Shown one piece after another: positions 21,300 through 32,964 of a stretch of 64,000 nt of DNA. This DNA comes from Pseudevernia furfuracea (lineage: Eukaryota; Ascomycota; Lecanoromycetes; Lecanorales; Parmeliaceae). Both the position numbers and the translations under genes were made by a program. The notes under the pieces are model-generated. The model did no database searches. It was not told the origin of the DNA and saw only the letters and a program-made list of their open reading frames with translations. The stretch's first letter is position 1; each line of letters begins with the position of its first letter. The stretch is from the NCBI GenBank assembly GCA_022315425.1, contig JAIUPT010000045.1, positions 38,392 to 102,391 of the forward strand. The letters run 5' to 3'.

Positions 21300-22800
21300 T
21301 ACAACAGCATGGCTCACTCTGTAGCAGCATCCAAGAAACACCAAGATGTCATCCAAGTACACAAGCACAAACTTGCCAATGCACGGCCTAAGGATGTCAT
21401 TCATCACAGCTTGAAAGGTGCAGTAGTCAAGCCCAAGCTCAGCACCTTGAATTCATAGTGCCCAAAAGGAGTGGAGAAGGCAGTCTTCGGCACATCCTCT
21501 GGCGATATCCGAATCTGATGATGGCCACTGGTGAAATCCAGTGAGGAAAACACCTTGGAACCCTGCAACTGGTCCAGCAGATCATCAATTCTAGGCAATG
21601 GATATTTGTTTTTGACAGTCAGCTTGTTCAAAGCACGATAGTCAACACACATGCGCAGAGTGCCATCCTTTTTCTGAATGAACAGGATAGAAGAAGATCA
21701 CGGTGAAGTACTAGGCACAGCATGACCACGCGCAATGAGATCAGCAATCTGAGACTTAGCCTCAGCAAGCTCTCTAGGGCTTAGCCTATAAGCATGTCTG
21801 AAAGGAGGCTTGGACCCAGGCTCAAGGGGAATTGCATGCCCAATGTTGCGCTCAGGAGGTAGACCAGGAGGTAACGCCTCAGGAAACCTATCATGGTACT
21901 CATGCAACAGCGCATTCAGCTCAGACTCAGGCATCAACTGAGACTGATCAGTGCCAGCAGCAGTGGCACTAGGCATAGCAGCACAGGCTGCCTCAGCGAC
22001 AGGCTGTGCATCAGTGCAAACAGCAAGGAAAGCACGGCAACCACTGGCCATCGCTTTTCCAGCCTGCACAGCAGTTATTGGAGCAGCATATGCACCAGGA
22101 ACAGACTGTACAGGTTCATCAAGGTCACTTTCAGGACCAAGAACCAACGTGATTCTCGGGCTACCCTTGGTAAGCACACAGCATTTGTGCCCCCAAGACA
22201 AAGTAGCAGAATACTTGCACAGTCAATCCTCACCAAGGATTATTTCGTAGGCATCAGCAAGCTCAACAACATGACACGTCAGATCAGCAGAAAACTGCTG
22301 CATTTTGAGGCGCACCTTGCAAGTCCCAGTAGAAGCATGGATGACACCATCAGCCACTGCAACCCGCAAAGGCTCCCCACACTAGGCTCAACATTGATGC
22401 CCACCGGCCTTGCATAAGAAGCAGACATAAGTGTGTTAGTGCAGCAAGAATCGACCAAACAAGTGGCCGGTGCACCAGCCACAGTAGCTTTGAAATGCAT
22501 AGTGAGGCCCAAAGAGCCCACAACAGCAGCCAAACTACCAGTAGCAACAGGTGGAACATAATACACCTGCTGTACATGCTCACTCAAAGCAACATCATCA
22601 CATAATACACCTGCTGTGCATGCTCACTCAAAGCAACATCATCACTAGGAGCAAACAGTGCATCACTGCCAGGGCAACTAAGCAACTGTGCATCACGCAA
22701 ATACCTACGCCATACACCAGGCTGCTTAGACAACACAACTACAGCAGAAGTGTTGTTTGTCTTATGTGCATGCAAATGCTGCAGACAAGCAAACAAATCA
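21300..22800 (-). pseudogene. Ty3/gypsy LTR retrotransposon remnant: protease and partial RT
   Basis: On the minus strand a retropepsin region (about 22470-22380) reads ATCLVDSCCTNTLMSASYAR, with the catalytic D-S-G changed to D-S-C. It is followed by GHKCCVLTKGSPRITLVLGP, FPEALPPGLPPERNIGHAIP and ELAEAKSQIADLIARGHAVP, the run-up to RT. RT motifs in shifted frames are FIQKKDGTLRMCVDYRALNK, NKYPLPRIDDLLDQLQG, VFSSLDFTSGHHQIRISPED, YEFKVLSLGLTTAPF and VYLDDILVF (21345-21362). The copy stops after the RT active site; no RNase H, integrase or LTR is seen. Upstream gag is not recognisable. Confidence 0.85.
22557..22644. repeat. 44-bp tandem duplication in retroelement
   Basis: CATAATACACCTGCTGT-CATGCTCACTC begins at 22557 and again at 22601, giving two near-identical 44-bp units between the gag-like and protease parts of the Ty3/gypsy remnant. 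Confidence 0.7.
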
Positions 22801-24204
22801 CCACAGGTCAGTCATCCCAAGGAAAAACAGAAAGCGGACTAGCTGTAAATTCATCATCAGACATTACAATATTGTTATCAGCACAATAAAATGTTTGCAT
22901 GTGACTGTGAGGCATGTTGAGTCACTTTACTTGTACAATTTTGTTAGCTCACTGTTGCTGCAGCCTCCCCACAACATATGTCAACGCAGAAACTTGCCAG
23001 ATCAGCAGATGAATTGTTGCCTGTAAGCAGGATATCAAACCTGCCACATTGATTGGAGACACTGCTATGTCAGTCAAGACAATTCAATCAGGTGATGGTG
23101 TGGTCGTCAATGGCATTGTAGCTCATGAGTTTAACGACAGTTTCCCAGTACGGTCTGTTCGTGTATATAAATGTTACATGACAAATAAGTTGTATGGCCT
23201 AAAGAAGTTGTTCAAAGTCTTTGGTATTACTCTACCATAGCGTATAGCTGAGTGCCAGATTTTGGTAAATACTGGGTTGTGTAGCAATGCGCCGAGGGTA
23301 TGACATAGTTGTGGCGTAATACGTCATTGTCATCCTTACTATGATTCCTGCTGGGATGCGGCTATACTTGTACAAAACCAAAGCAACAGACGCTGATAAT
23401 CTTATTTTGACGCTCGCTTTGGTCTTGTGTGCCTTGCAGCTCCAAGCCGCTATCTTTCTAACCATCCAGCCTCTGCTACAGGCTGCAGCTAGCTATTGAC
23501 TTTACTAGACTGATATCAGTATTGATACTGTCACTGAATTTGCCAAGTTTTTCTTCTCCTTCCAACCTGTGCATGCTAGTTTGCTTGACGCTCTGTTCTG
23601 AAGAATTGGGTGACATTGCTCATGACATTGTGCCTCATGATCTGCAGCTGCTGTGCTAGCAAGAAAGAGGGTCATAGACACAGTGTTGTCGAGCAAGCAT
23701 ATGCATGCATGTTGAGGAAGGCATGAGCATCAGTACTGGGCAATTTCGCTTCAGCTTTTTTTGAACATTCAGACCAGCAACCGAAACGTCACCATCGCAT
23801 CTCAACTCTTCCGGCGCCTGTGTAACACCATTGGCCTCAACAGTTCAGACGCTACATCTTGAACATGCGTGTCTGTCCGAAGCTGGCAGATTCTTCGGGA
23901 GCCTGCACGCCTTTCGCTTTAGCACCACCTGTCGGGCGCCTTCAGACACAGTTCAGAACATCTTCACCACATGTTTCCGATTATTCCGAGACCCGTCCGA
24001 TGTGTTCGGAGACATATCAGTGATTTGCTTTAGCTTCCCGCGAACATGCAAACTGCCCCTCCGAACCTGTCCGAACGGCCTGTGAATCGACTTTTCCGGC
24101 CCAGGCCTATCAGCGAGCTTTAGACAACTTCCCGACGCCTTGAGAATCCTCTTTTTTCAGCCGGAAAAATTTTCAGGCCGGCCCCATTCCACTATGAGAA
24201 TGAA
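22801..24204. other. No recognised gene
   Basis: From 23830 to 24080 TCCGA/TTCCG words are unusually frequent, giving several small CCGAA/TTCGG palindromes. No protein family, RNA gene or transposon is recognised. Confidence 0.35.
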
Positions 24205-24470
24205 GCGCGGCTGAACGCCAGTCGGGTCGCTTTCAGCCTTGTCTTGTACTAGCTGAGACTGGCTGAACGCTTTCAGCCTTGTCTTATACTGGCTGAAACT
24301 GACTAGAGTATGATCAGCAACTTTCAGCTTGCATGTCTGAATTCATGGCTGTCTAATTCATGGCTGAACGCTTTCAGCCTTGTATATGCTGAAAGTGGCT
24401 AGAGTGTGATCAGCAAGGTCTAGCTTGCATTGTCTGATCCTATCTTATAAGGGCTGAAAGTGCTGGTGTA
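24205..24470. repeat. Diverged tandem array of hairpin-forming units
   Basis: Units built around GGCTGAACGCTTTCAGCC (7-bp stem GGCTGAA/TTCAGCC, 4-base loop) start near 24209, 24261 and 24362. They are followed by TTGT(CTTATA) and a GGCTGAAA-type half stem. A second word, CTAGAGT(A/G)TGATCAGCAA, occurs at 24303 and 24400. Copies are diverged and spaced 50-100 bp. No open frame crosses the array. Confidence 0.7.
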
Positions 24471-25369
24471 TCTGACGTGCTCTTGAAGTGTCTCATACAC
24501 GTCGTGAAGCAGAACACTGTTATTGTGAGACAAATGCGCTGCAGAGCTGCTGCAGTACACTAGTGTAGCACTGCTGAACAAACTAAATTCACCTAAACAG
24601 GCATACTTTGATAACTACATGCTGACACTAGTACTGCAGCGCTGCTAGCAGCACTTTGCCAACATAATTTGCAGCAGTTGTTGATCTCGACAAAGCACCA
24701 TGTGAGGTATGCATGCTTAAATTGGAAGAGGTGCAACTGTCAGCAGACTTTAGCAACAAGTGCTCCAGGAGGGTCAGCAAGCAGTTGGTCATCACCTGTG
24801 CTCATGGCGTACCTGGTGAATGACCCCAGTACCATTCCAACCCCAGAGCCGGTAGTCAACGCCGGCATCAGGAGTTGAATAAGGAAGGACGGCTGTCGGC
24901 GCACAAGCAAAGCCTACAGACGTGATCACGTTTCGGCTGCGCTGAGATCTCAAAGAAGCAAGGGCAAACGGATGATACACCTGCTTATGTTATCTAATCG
25001 AATGGGGTAATATACTTCCCGTCAAAAGGCGCGGTGCCTATAACAACCCGGGGATGGTCCCGTCATCACCGAACATACCCCGGTCGACCTGGCCGGCCTG
25101 TCAAGGAATATAGGTACAGGTTCGTCCTGGTAGAAACATCATTACACGGGCTTAACGGCCTCGGGTTACTTTCAAGCCGCCGTGCGCATTCCCGTTATCA
25201 CGCCTAGCGGCGTAAGATTTTCTTTTCTTTTCTTTTCAACCCTCAGTGAGTGAGCACCTAATCTGAACTTGATGAGTGAAAACAATGAAGCACTGGGTCT
25301 AATGTCACAAAGGTACGAAGCCACGGCATTGGAGTAAAAAAACATGACTCCATGCTGCATTTGCATGCA
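24471..25369. other. Intergenic, with (TTTTC)n microsatellite
   Basis: A (TTTTC)4 tract lies at 25217-25237. The segment 24850-25200 is GC-richer than its surroundings and could be a promoter region for the repeat gene that follows. No gene is recognised. Confidence 0.4.
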
Positions 25370-27480
25370 GGCTAAAGTGGCCAAGTCCTCATAGTCTTCC
25401 TGTGAGTCGCAAGATCAGTTGTGCCAGCTCCCCAAGAAGCTGAGCACTGCACAAGGCAAGGCTGCAAGCGTTGCCAATTTGCATGCAGAGGTGGAGCAGC
25501 TGCGGTAGCAAGCCACCCTGCTGGATCAGGTATGGTACTCTATGTATGATATGATCAACTGAGAGCTAGGCTGAGCGTGCAACAGCCATAGGGCTTGCCT
25601 CTGCTCATTGTCAGCTCAGCAGTCAAACATCATAGGTCAACAGAATTGCAGCACGCACAGCAATACTACAACACTGCAGCGCATGTGGTCCACAAGCTGC
25701 TGTTTGTGTGTGGCTACACAACAACAAGCTTATGGAACATAGCTAACCCAAAACTTACCTTCAGACATGTGGGGCATGTAGTAAAAGGGTACGGCCGTTG
25801 TTGTCAAGGGAATTACAGAGCCCATATGTGCATCCCAGACGCTATAGGGCATGCAGCAAGGACCTAGAAGGCTCTGCTCCATTATACATGAAAGCATAAG
25901 CTGCTTCAAGCTCTGCTGTCAATGTAGCTGCAGCACTAGCTAGTCTATAGACACCCCTGCATGATGGCTGCCCTGCATCCTGCAGAGACAGCACTGCGGC
26001 AGGCCACAACAGCAGCCAACCAGGCAGTGGCGTCAAGGGCTTCGTTGGTCCATTATGATACACCAAAGGTGAAGGTTGCAGCAATCACCAGGAAGGCAGG
26101 ATTTCAGCTTGTCAAGTAGCTGTCATGCTGGTGCGAACTAGACATCAGCGTCAAGCTGGAAGACAGCAACATCTCTTGTCAAACATAGCCAGCCGTACTG
26201 AACAGTGAATGCAGCGCGGGCAGATCTGCCAGCACTGATTGCAGCTCTTTGAACTGGGAAAATTGCTGTCTGTATTTCAGTGATGTGCTTTGACAAGTGG
26301 ATAGTTACACATGTGCTGCCTCATTGAGAAGGTGATTTGAGATTCAGTTGGATGCAATTGCACAATCCATTGCGGTGATAATTCAAGAAATCGACACACA
26401 GTATCACCATTTTGTTCATACTATATCATATTTCCCGAGGGTCAGATACTTACAGTACCTGCCCGTAAGCAGTCCTACACAGCAGTCAGCGTACCAAGCC
26501 AAACTGACTTGATGTTGCAAATCAGATTACACAGTATAAGCTCACACCAGGCAAGGTGCTGGACCCAAATGTGCCTCTCAGTGACTACAAGGGAACCCAT
26601 ACAGCTAAGCAGACCTGCTACTCTCAAAACTGGTGTTGAGTTTGGAATGCAGAGCAATATGCAATATGAGCAAAAGGAGCTCAAGACAGATTTCCAAGGA
26701 GTACAAAACCAAACATAAGTTGCGCTGCAACAAGTCTGATAGCCAACAGCAAGTAAATTTCAAGCTTGTGATAGCGAGTACCCCCCGTTAATTCAATCCT
26801 GGAAGTTTGAAATTGTGCGCACCACTTTGCTCGACACACTGCTGCGCTCTTGCTGTATGATGCGCTTACCGTGTGCACAATAGCGGGTAACGCATCAAGC
26901 AATACAGTGCTGAGCTACACTCGTCAAGTGTGTTGAGTCGGCACCCAACCCAAAGGCTGTGACAGAGGCAGAGAATGTTGAGCAGGCCACTCGAGAGGGC
27001 CTCTCCCTCGGCAACATTGTCAGCATCAAAGACAAGCAGCGGTCAACCACAAGACGCAAGGAAAATGCGCCAGGAAGGCCGCTTCTGAGTGGAGGTTGCT
27101 GTGAAGTCAAACCATCTGGAACACAGAACTATTGACCAATTGGTTCAAGCGCCTGTCATCATTTTCACCACTTATGCCAAAGTTTTGACACTTAGGTTTC
27201 GCAGGCCCTGCAGAGCCTGAAGGTAAAACTTATGCCACCAGCTGCAAAGATCAGCTCAACAGAGTAGATCTCAACCAAAAGGTGTACACCGCCATCACTG
27301 CAAGTGTTTTGAAGCTGAAAATGTCATGACGCTTGTAGTGCTGTAGCTTCTGCTGTCTTGACTCTGGTGACATGACATGCCTCATATTGTGCAAAGCTTG
27401 TTTTGTACAAGAGCACGCACCTTTTGCTGTACACTACACTCACTTGGCAGCTGAAGCTCCCAGGCTGATGCACAGTGCTG
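25370..27480 (+). repeat. Large direct repeat, copy 1 (possible gene or element of unknown type)
   Basis: Matches 62520-64000 in the same orientation at about 85-90% by eye. Coding-like blocks in both copies are: KLSTAQGKAAS followed by HQATLLDQ ending in a GT donor (25440-25528; copy 1 has a TAG in place of the His/Gln codon of copy 2); MAALHPAETALRQATTAANQ ending in AAAG/GTGAAG (25962-26067); and AEPEGKTYATSCKDQLNRVD then LNQKVYTAIT (about 27215-27303). Another block unique in frame to copy 1 reads VKCVESAPNPKAVTEAENVE and QATREGLSLGNIVSIKDKQR (26927-27090). Copy 1 carries about 450 extra bp at 26290-26770. The protein family is not recognised; it may be a multi-exon gene family or a mobile element. 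Confidence 0.7.
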
Positions 27481-29290
27481 CAGGGTAGTGCCGTATGGTG
27501 TGTGGTGCGATTATGCAGAATTGCACGAAATGCCTCTCATCCTTGCAAAGCCGCATTTGTCAGAAATGTGACACTGCAGCTGGTTTCTGGAAAATGAGCT
27601 GATTAAGTAAGGAGGCTGCACAAGTGACAGACCATGTACCTTGCACAATTCATGGCACAGCCAAAAGTGCTGGCTGAACTACAGCCAGTCACTTTTGCTG
27701 GTCTGGAAAGCCTTTTGTTAGGCATCTGGGTATGCAACTGCCATCACTATGGTGAAGGCAGTGGACAATGCTGAACAGGTGGGGCTGGCATCTGTTGTGC
27801 TGCCTTCTGTCCAAACACAAAATACTGCGCTGTGCATCCTGCATGCTGATCTACCCTTGCATCTGTCTGTATATCGAGTAAGCACCAATGCATGCAGTTT
27901 CTAGTGTATGGGTGTGCTATTTTCAACTTCACGTCAGGCACAGCTCTGTGCTTGTCTTGCACATGAGCTTGAGCTCTGCAGATGCTGCTTTCTGCTGCCA
28001 TAGTCTGCAACCACTATGCTGGAAATGCTGTTGTCATCGGTTGTACTACATGCCTCATGTGGCACTGGATGCATCTGTGGTCATTACTGTGTTCTCTCTT
28101 CTTAGTAGTGCAACACTGTACTTGTAAGGCTTGGAGCAGAGCATGTTGTTCTGCAGGAGGCTGGGCAAGACACATAGTACATACCATGCACAGTTCTGGG
28201 CACTGCCAAAGGAGCAGGCTGGACTTAAGCCAGCAGCTTTGCTTGGCTTGGAAAGCCGTTCGCTGAGGCCTTTCTAGACAGCGACCGCCCATTTGCCATG
28301 CAAGAGCTAATGGAGGTCAGGCTGAATGTCACCCTGTGCACCATCATATGCTGATTATAATTCATTGTCATTATGTTTACCCTTTGCATTCCTTCATTGT
28401 GCACTAGTGCACACTTTTGCTTACATTGTCATTTTCTACCTGCTTAGCAATGCTGCAACAGATGCAGCAGCAAGCCCCTGGTGTAGCTGGCCCATTTGCT
28501 TGTTACCCTTTCTGCATGATCAGACATGAGGGAAGACTTTTGCCCATGTGTGTGCAGGGCCATATTGTGTTCCGGCCAGGCAATGCCAAGGTCAAGGATT
28601 ACCCAACAGAGATGATGCATGCTCTGCCTTTGAGCACTATGTGAAGTTTATGTCAGAGTATATCCCAGAGGAGGTGAGAGACTGAACAATGAAGACGTCA
28701 TGCAACTTTGATCTTTCACTGTGATGCACGGGGCTATGATGCTCGCCTGCACCTTTCTGTGCATTTCTGCGAAGGGAGATGCTTCTCTTTGCAGCCACTA
28801 TTGCATCATTGCCTTGCAGAGCATAGGTGTGAAAGCCAGTGTCGACATGCAGAGTGCACACTTTTCACAGCAACTGGCAACCTATCTTCTTGACGAGCAA
28901 TCTGACTTCAGACCAAGCAGGAGCATTGTTTAGCTTGCGCCTTGTGTGCAATCACACAGGAGAAAGGCCAGACTTTCCACGCTTGTATACATATGCTGAA
29001 TCTGACCATAGCCTTAGACTCAGTGGACAGCGAGAGGGCCTGGCAGGACTTGCTCAGCAGGGGAGCACTCCCAACGCTTGTTGCGCTCATGAGGGACCTT
29101 CACGTGCATCACTCAGCAACCGTTCGCAGCAAGCGTTCATCGTTCAAGCACCAGGACAATTCAGACCAGCACATCTTCAATAGTGTAACCAGCTACAAGG
29201 CTCACTGTGTGGTCAGGAGTCACGGCTTACTAGCAACTGCACAAGCCAAGTCAGGACTTAGGCTTGACCAAGGCAAGACCTGGTGACTGC
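27481..29290 (+). other. Coding-like continuation downstream of repeat copy 1
   Basis: Two related blocks lie at about 27618-27730 and 28140-28262 (GAGGCTG.GCAAG, CATGGCACAG/CTGGGCACTG, CTTGGAAAGCC). Plus-strand exon-like pieces include HEGRLLPMCVQGHIVFRPGN then AKVKDYPTE (28525-28620), and CAITQEKGQTFHACIHMLNL then AWQDLLSRGALPTLVALMRD (28942-29100), the latter with an armadillo-like feel. These may be later exons of the repeat gene. Exon borders and family are unresolved. Confidence 0.3.
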
Positions 29291-29622
29291 AGCAGCTGCG
29301 CCATCAAGACTGCTTTGTATACTACGTATAACGTGCTCTCTTGACCAAATAATTCTTCCAGTCGCTGTCTTTCCGGCGGACTGGGCCCGCGTCGGTTGAA
29401 ACAGGGCGCAATGCCCCAATTGCGCTGATGCTGCGGTCCACCGAGTCGTGGTAGTACCCACTGCCTTTGCCTGGATACAGCTTACTCACTCAAGCCGCGC
29501 CTCGAGAAGGGTTCGAACATACCCCTGCAGCAGGGGAAAATGTCCGCACGGCCCTGCAATAGACGCAGTGAGAAGGATATAGCAAGATCACCGGGCATGT
29601 GGCCTACGCCGCACAACACACG
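29291..29622. other. Upstream region of the exostosin gene
   Basis: It should contain the GT47 promoter and 5' UTR. The segment is GC-richer than the DNA on its left. No TATA box or known element can be assigned. GAAGGGTTCGAACATACCCC (29507) looks at first like a tRNA T-arm but does not fold into one. Confidence 0.3.
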
Positions 29623-30738
29623 ATGCAGCAAGCCATCTTGCTGATACGTTGCATTTGTCTTGTTCAGGTTGTGCTGGTGACCGCACAGCGAACACTCCGA
29701 GTATATGTGTATGAGCTACCAAGAAACTTGACGCAGGACGTGTTAGCGGCACACTATCAGCAGCAGTGGTTGAGTGGTGCCTACGAGTATGAGGCAGACC
29801 TCTGGATTTATGACAAGATGGTGAACGGGCCGTGGCGGGTCAAGGACCCAGCAGCAGCCAACTTGTTTTATATACCAGTCTTGCCAACACGTTTTCTGCA
29901 TCAGAGCCTGTCGGCGACAACTGGTTGGCAGGAGGCGCTCCAGTTGTCTGGGCAGTACTTACGAGAAGCGCTGGAGCATGTACAAACTCAGCCGTTCTGG
30001 TCTCGCAACAACGGCCGGGATCACTTCGTGACGATGACTGCAGACTCAGGCAGGTGTACACACCTTCGCTGGCTGCCAAGAAGTCTTTGGGGCGAACTAA
30101 GCGTCATCATGCACTTAGGAGACCTAGTCATGCGGGAGGAAGGCATACCATGCTTTGATCCCGATGTAGACGTGCTGTTGCCAGCTTACAACCCTTTGGA
30201 ACAGGAGCCTTTAGCAGACGTGTACTCTCATGAACGCAACGTGACCGTCTTGTATCGATTCGGCGTGTCTGGACCGACCGCATCACATCCATACCACACC
30301 CGCCTCATCCGTCCTGAACTTCGCAAGTACTTCGAAGCCTCACCCTTGCCTGGTGCAGACTGGTCTGCCAGCAGCATCAGTGACACGTTGGTGGACATGG
30401 CCCACTCCATATTTTGTGTCTGTCCTCCGGGTGTTGTAGCTCACACATCAAGATTTTGGAGAGCTTTGCGTCGTGGTTGCATTCCTGTTACCTTTTTTAG
30501 AGCTTACCAGCTGCCATTTTCTGGCACGATAGACTACTCAAGCGCCACAGTCAACATACAGCCAGACAACATTCCTACTTTGCACAGCGTTCTAGCAGGC
30601 ATTCTGCATGACAAAGAGAGGTTACATGCCTTGCAGCAGCAGGTGCAAATCGTACAAAAGATGCTTGTATGGGAGTATGAAAGTGGGATATCCCAATTGC
30701 TGCAGGATGAGCTATTGAAGCGAATTTCTGTCCTGTAG
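29623..30738 (+). CDS. Exostosin-family glycosyltransferase (GT47)
   Basis: Intact single-exon gene of 371 codons plus stop. ATG 29623 is preferred: the frame extends upstream only to a GTG, and from this ATG a hydrophobic segment (AILLIRCICLVQVVLVT) forms a signal peptide or type II anchor directly before the domain. The exostosin domain begins LRVYVYELPRNLT and continues with ADLWIYDKMV, AANLFYIPVLPTRF, FWSRNNGRDHFVTMTADSGR, HLGDLVMREEGIPCFDPDVD, then RNVTVLYRFGV and FCVCPPGVVAHTSRFWRALR followed by RGCIPVTFF, the conserved C-terminal donor-site block. The family transfers sugars onto cell-wall or matrix polysaccharides or O-glycans in the Golgi; the exact substrate is unknown. No frame break occurs, in contrast to the other glycosyltransferases here. 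Confidence 0.93.
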   Translation: MQQAILLIRCICLVQVVLVTAQRTLRVYVYELPRNLTQDVLAAHYQQQWLSGAYEYEADLWIYDKMVNGPWRVKDPAAANLFYIPVLPTRFLHQSLSATTGWQEALQLSGQYLREALEHVQTQPFWSRNNGRDHFVTMTADSGRCTHLRWLPRSLWGELSVIMHLGDLVMREEGIPCFDPDVDVLLPAYNPLEQEPLADVYSHERNVTVLYRFGVSGPTASHPYHTRLIRPELRKYFEASPLPGADWSASSISDTLVDMAHSIFCVCPPGVVAHTSRFWRALRRGCIPVTFFRAYQLPFSGTIDYSSATVNIQPDNIPTLHSVLAGILHDKERLHALQQQVQIVQKMLVWEYESGISQLLQDELLKRISVL

Positions 30739-30896
30739 CAGAACAGAGTATGGTCTGCTGCAATACAAGAGCACACATGTTGGATGCTTGAAAAAAGCAC
30801 TGTTGTGCTGTGCTCTCGTACTGTATCATTAGCTGTGTTGAATGATCAAAGACTTAAATTGGCAGATGCGTGCGGGCTTGCACACCTGTACACATG

Positions 30897-30981
30897 TGTA
30901 AGCCAAACTTTCTTTGAACTCTGCTTTGGCAAATCAAATTGAAGACCATGCCTGTTTGCGACTTGACTGTAAAGACTGTAA
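30897..30981 (+). terminator. Possible polyadenylation signals (TGTAA)
   Basis: TGTAA occurs at 30897, 30968 and 30977, 160-240 bp after the GT47 stop. TGTAA is the usual polyadenylation signal in chlorophyte algae; which copy is used cannot be told. Confidence 0.4.
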
Positions 30982-32964
30982 ACTGCAATGGTTTGGGTAT
31001 TGATTGGGGTAGTGGCGCTACGACGATTGCCTTAATATTAAGTATTAATATTCTTGTTCAGTAGTGTAGTTTTCAGACTGCCTTTTCAATGACACTCAGA
31101 CATCTTGGTAGCATGCATTTCCGTGACACTGAGCAGCATTTATCTGGCAGCCTTGGGACTCTTCTTTGGCTACAGGTAAAGCGAATTATGTAAGTAGTTG
31201 GTACTTAATGTCACCAGGTTACTGCATTCCTGTAAGGTCCCAAGAGCTTTGAGGTATGCATCGGCTGACTGCGTAAGAGAACAAACTATGTTTTATGAGA
31301 GACGTTCGACACTAAGTTTTGTGGTGCGCAAAATTTAGTGTCGAGGACCTTAGTGCCGCTGTGGCACAATAGTGTTTGCAAGTATGTTTGACACTGCTGT
31401 GGTCAATATAACTCAGTGAGTACAGCACTCAGGGAAGTATGGTAGCCACCTGAAGCTTGTAGTATCTTGGATGTTATGCCAGCATGATTGATTTTGCCAT
31501 TTCCACTCTTCCTAGTAGAAATCGTGCCATTGGAAAAGAAGACAATTGTACGCCTTTAAGCGTGATAAGGGGAACGCCGCCGTAGGTCGCCTCTTGGACG
31601 TAGCCTGAGTACGGGCCTGAGATGGTCAAGCCCGTAAGATTTTTGCACTCTACCTGCTTGATCATCCGGCAAGGTCGGCCGAAACTCTGAAGTATGCTCG
31701 ACGAGAGAGCATGAGAGTCAAAGACTTCAGACCTTGGAAACCTGTCATTCACTCGCGAGTGAGCGATTTCCAGCAGTCATTAACTTTGAGTCTTGATACT
31801 GCTCTGAGCCAGGTTCTCTGCCGCGGATGTGGGCCCGCAGGCTCGCTGGTGCAAATATCTGACTCCAAATTTCCTCCTGTCTCAGCAGCAACCTTGAAGC
31901 AGCTGCTTCAAGGCTTGAGAACGTCAACTAGTAACACACGACTGCTTTCAAGGATAACCGTCCATTGATTGTCTGCTGCAGCTGCTCCCTGCTAACATTT
32001 GCGTGGAGTGCATGCATATGGGTGGCAAAGCCACTCAAACATAGAAGCCTGAGATGGCTGCATAGATGGGAGCTTATGACTGTCCGTATGCTATGCCCCT
32101 GCTCTCATTGCAACTGGAGCAATTGATGCCATGAGCATGATGCTTTCTTGTGTAGTGCTGTCAAATTGTGGCCTGAGACACTTTCATCTTAGATCAACGT
32201 TGCAATTCCAATGCTCTCGTTCCTCACAGTGAAGTCCACCAGATATGGCCATGTTGCAACCTCAGCCACACAGTCATCTGCTAGACTGCAAGCTAGCTAG
32301 CATCACAGTTTGAAACCCGGCACATGCGCAAACTGATCTCATGCCTAGAAATCAGTTGTTGGACCTAGTGCAAAGTTGATGATTGCAGGCCTAGGCGGCT
32401 GCCATGCAATGAAGTTGATTATCGCACTGTAGTTGGTCACTTCAAAACACCACCTCAAAGTACCACTTTCTCATGTCATGGTACCTTATAAGGTGATGTC
32501 AAGCATTGCTCAGCGGCCTCACAAGCTGTTGCAGGATATTGGGAGACATTGTGGCATCAGTACCTGCTTTAGTGAATGAGCAGTATAAGGTACCAAGAAA
32601 GGATGCTCTGCATTTCAGTATACCTATGTCACACGATCACACAGTTACATAGTCATATGAACAGACAAGCAGCAAGATGTCCCACATAAAAAGCAATTGC
32701 TACAAGGAAACTGCTCAAGTTCTAGATGCAACTGCAGGTCTGCCCTGCAACAAGATCTTCTCTAGAGCTCGAGCACTCATAAAAGTCAGAGGTCATCACC
32801 ACTATCTGTTGAGTACTGTTAGTAGGACTCTTGTTTGCACAATCTCAAGGTACAGAAAGCTCCTCTGTCTATTGATGCATACGTTGATTGCAACACCGTT
32901 GCTTAAAAACACTAAGAAGCTACAGCACATTTCCACCAATCTAGCTACCAACCGAAAGGAAATG
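30982..32964. other. Long intergenic region
   Basis: No gene is recognised. A plus-strand open frame at 31711-31968 (SLDTALSQVLCRGCGPAGSL, PPVSAATLKQLLQGLRTS) is protein-like but isolated. Near 32470-32600, GGTACCTTATA and TATAAGGTACC form an imperfect inverted pair about 90 bp apart. The reading at 31320-31350 repeats AAGTTTTGTGGTGC / AAAATTTAGTGTCGA words around a small palindrome. Confidence 0.35.

Noticed and set aside
24205..24470. CRISPR-like array
   Set aside because: Repeats are diverged, unevenly spaced and hairpin-based, in a eukaryotic context; no cas genes are seen.
29500..29540. Possible tRNA T-arm GGGTTCGAA
   Set aside because: Flanking bases do not form the 5-bp T stem, and no cloverleaf is possible on either strand.
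30534..30829. Antisense open frames over the end of the exostosin gene
   Set aside because: They are shadows of the intact GT47 coding frame on the plus strand.
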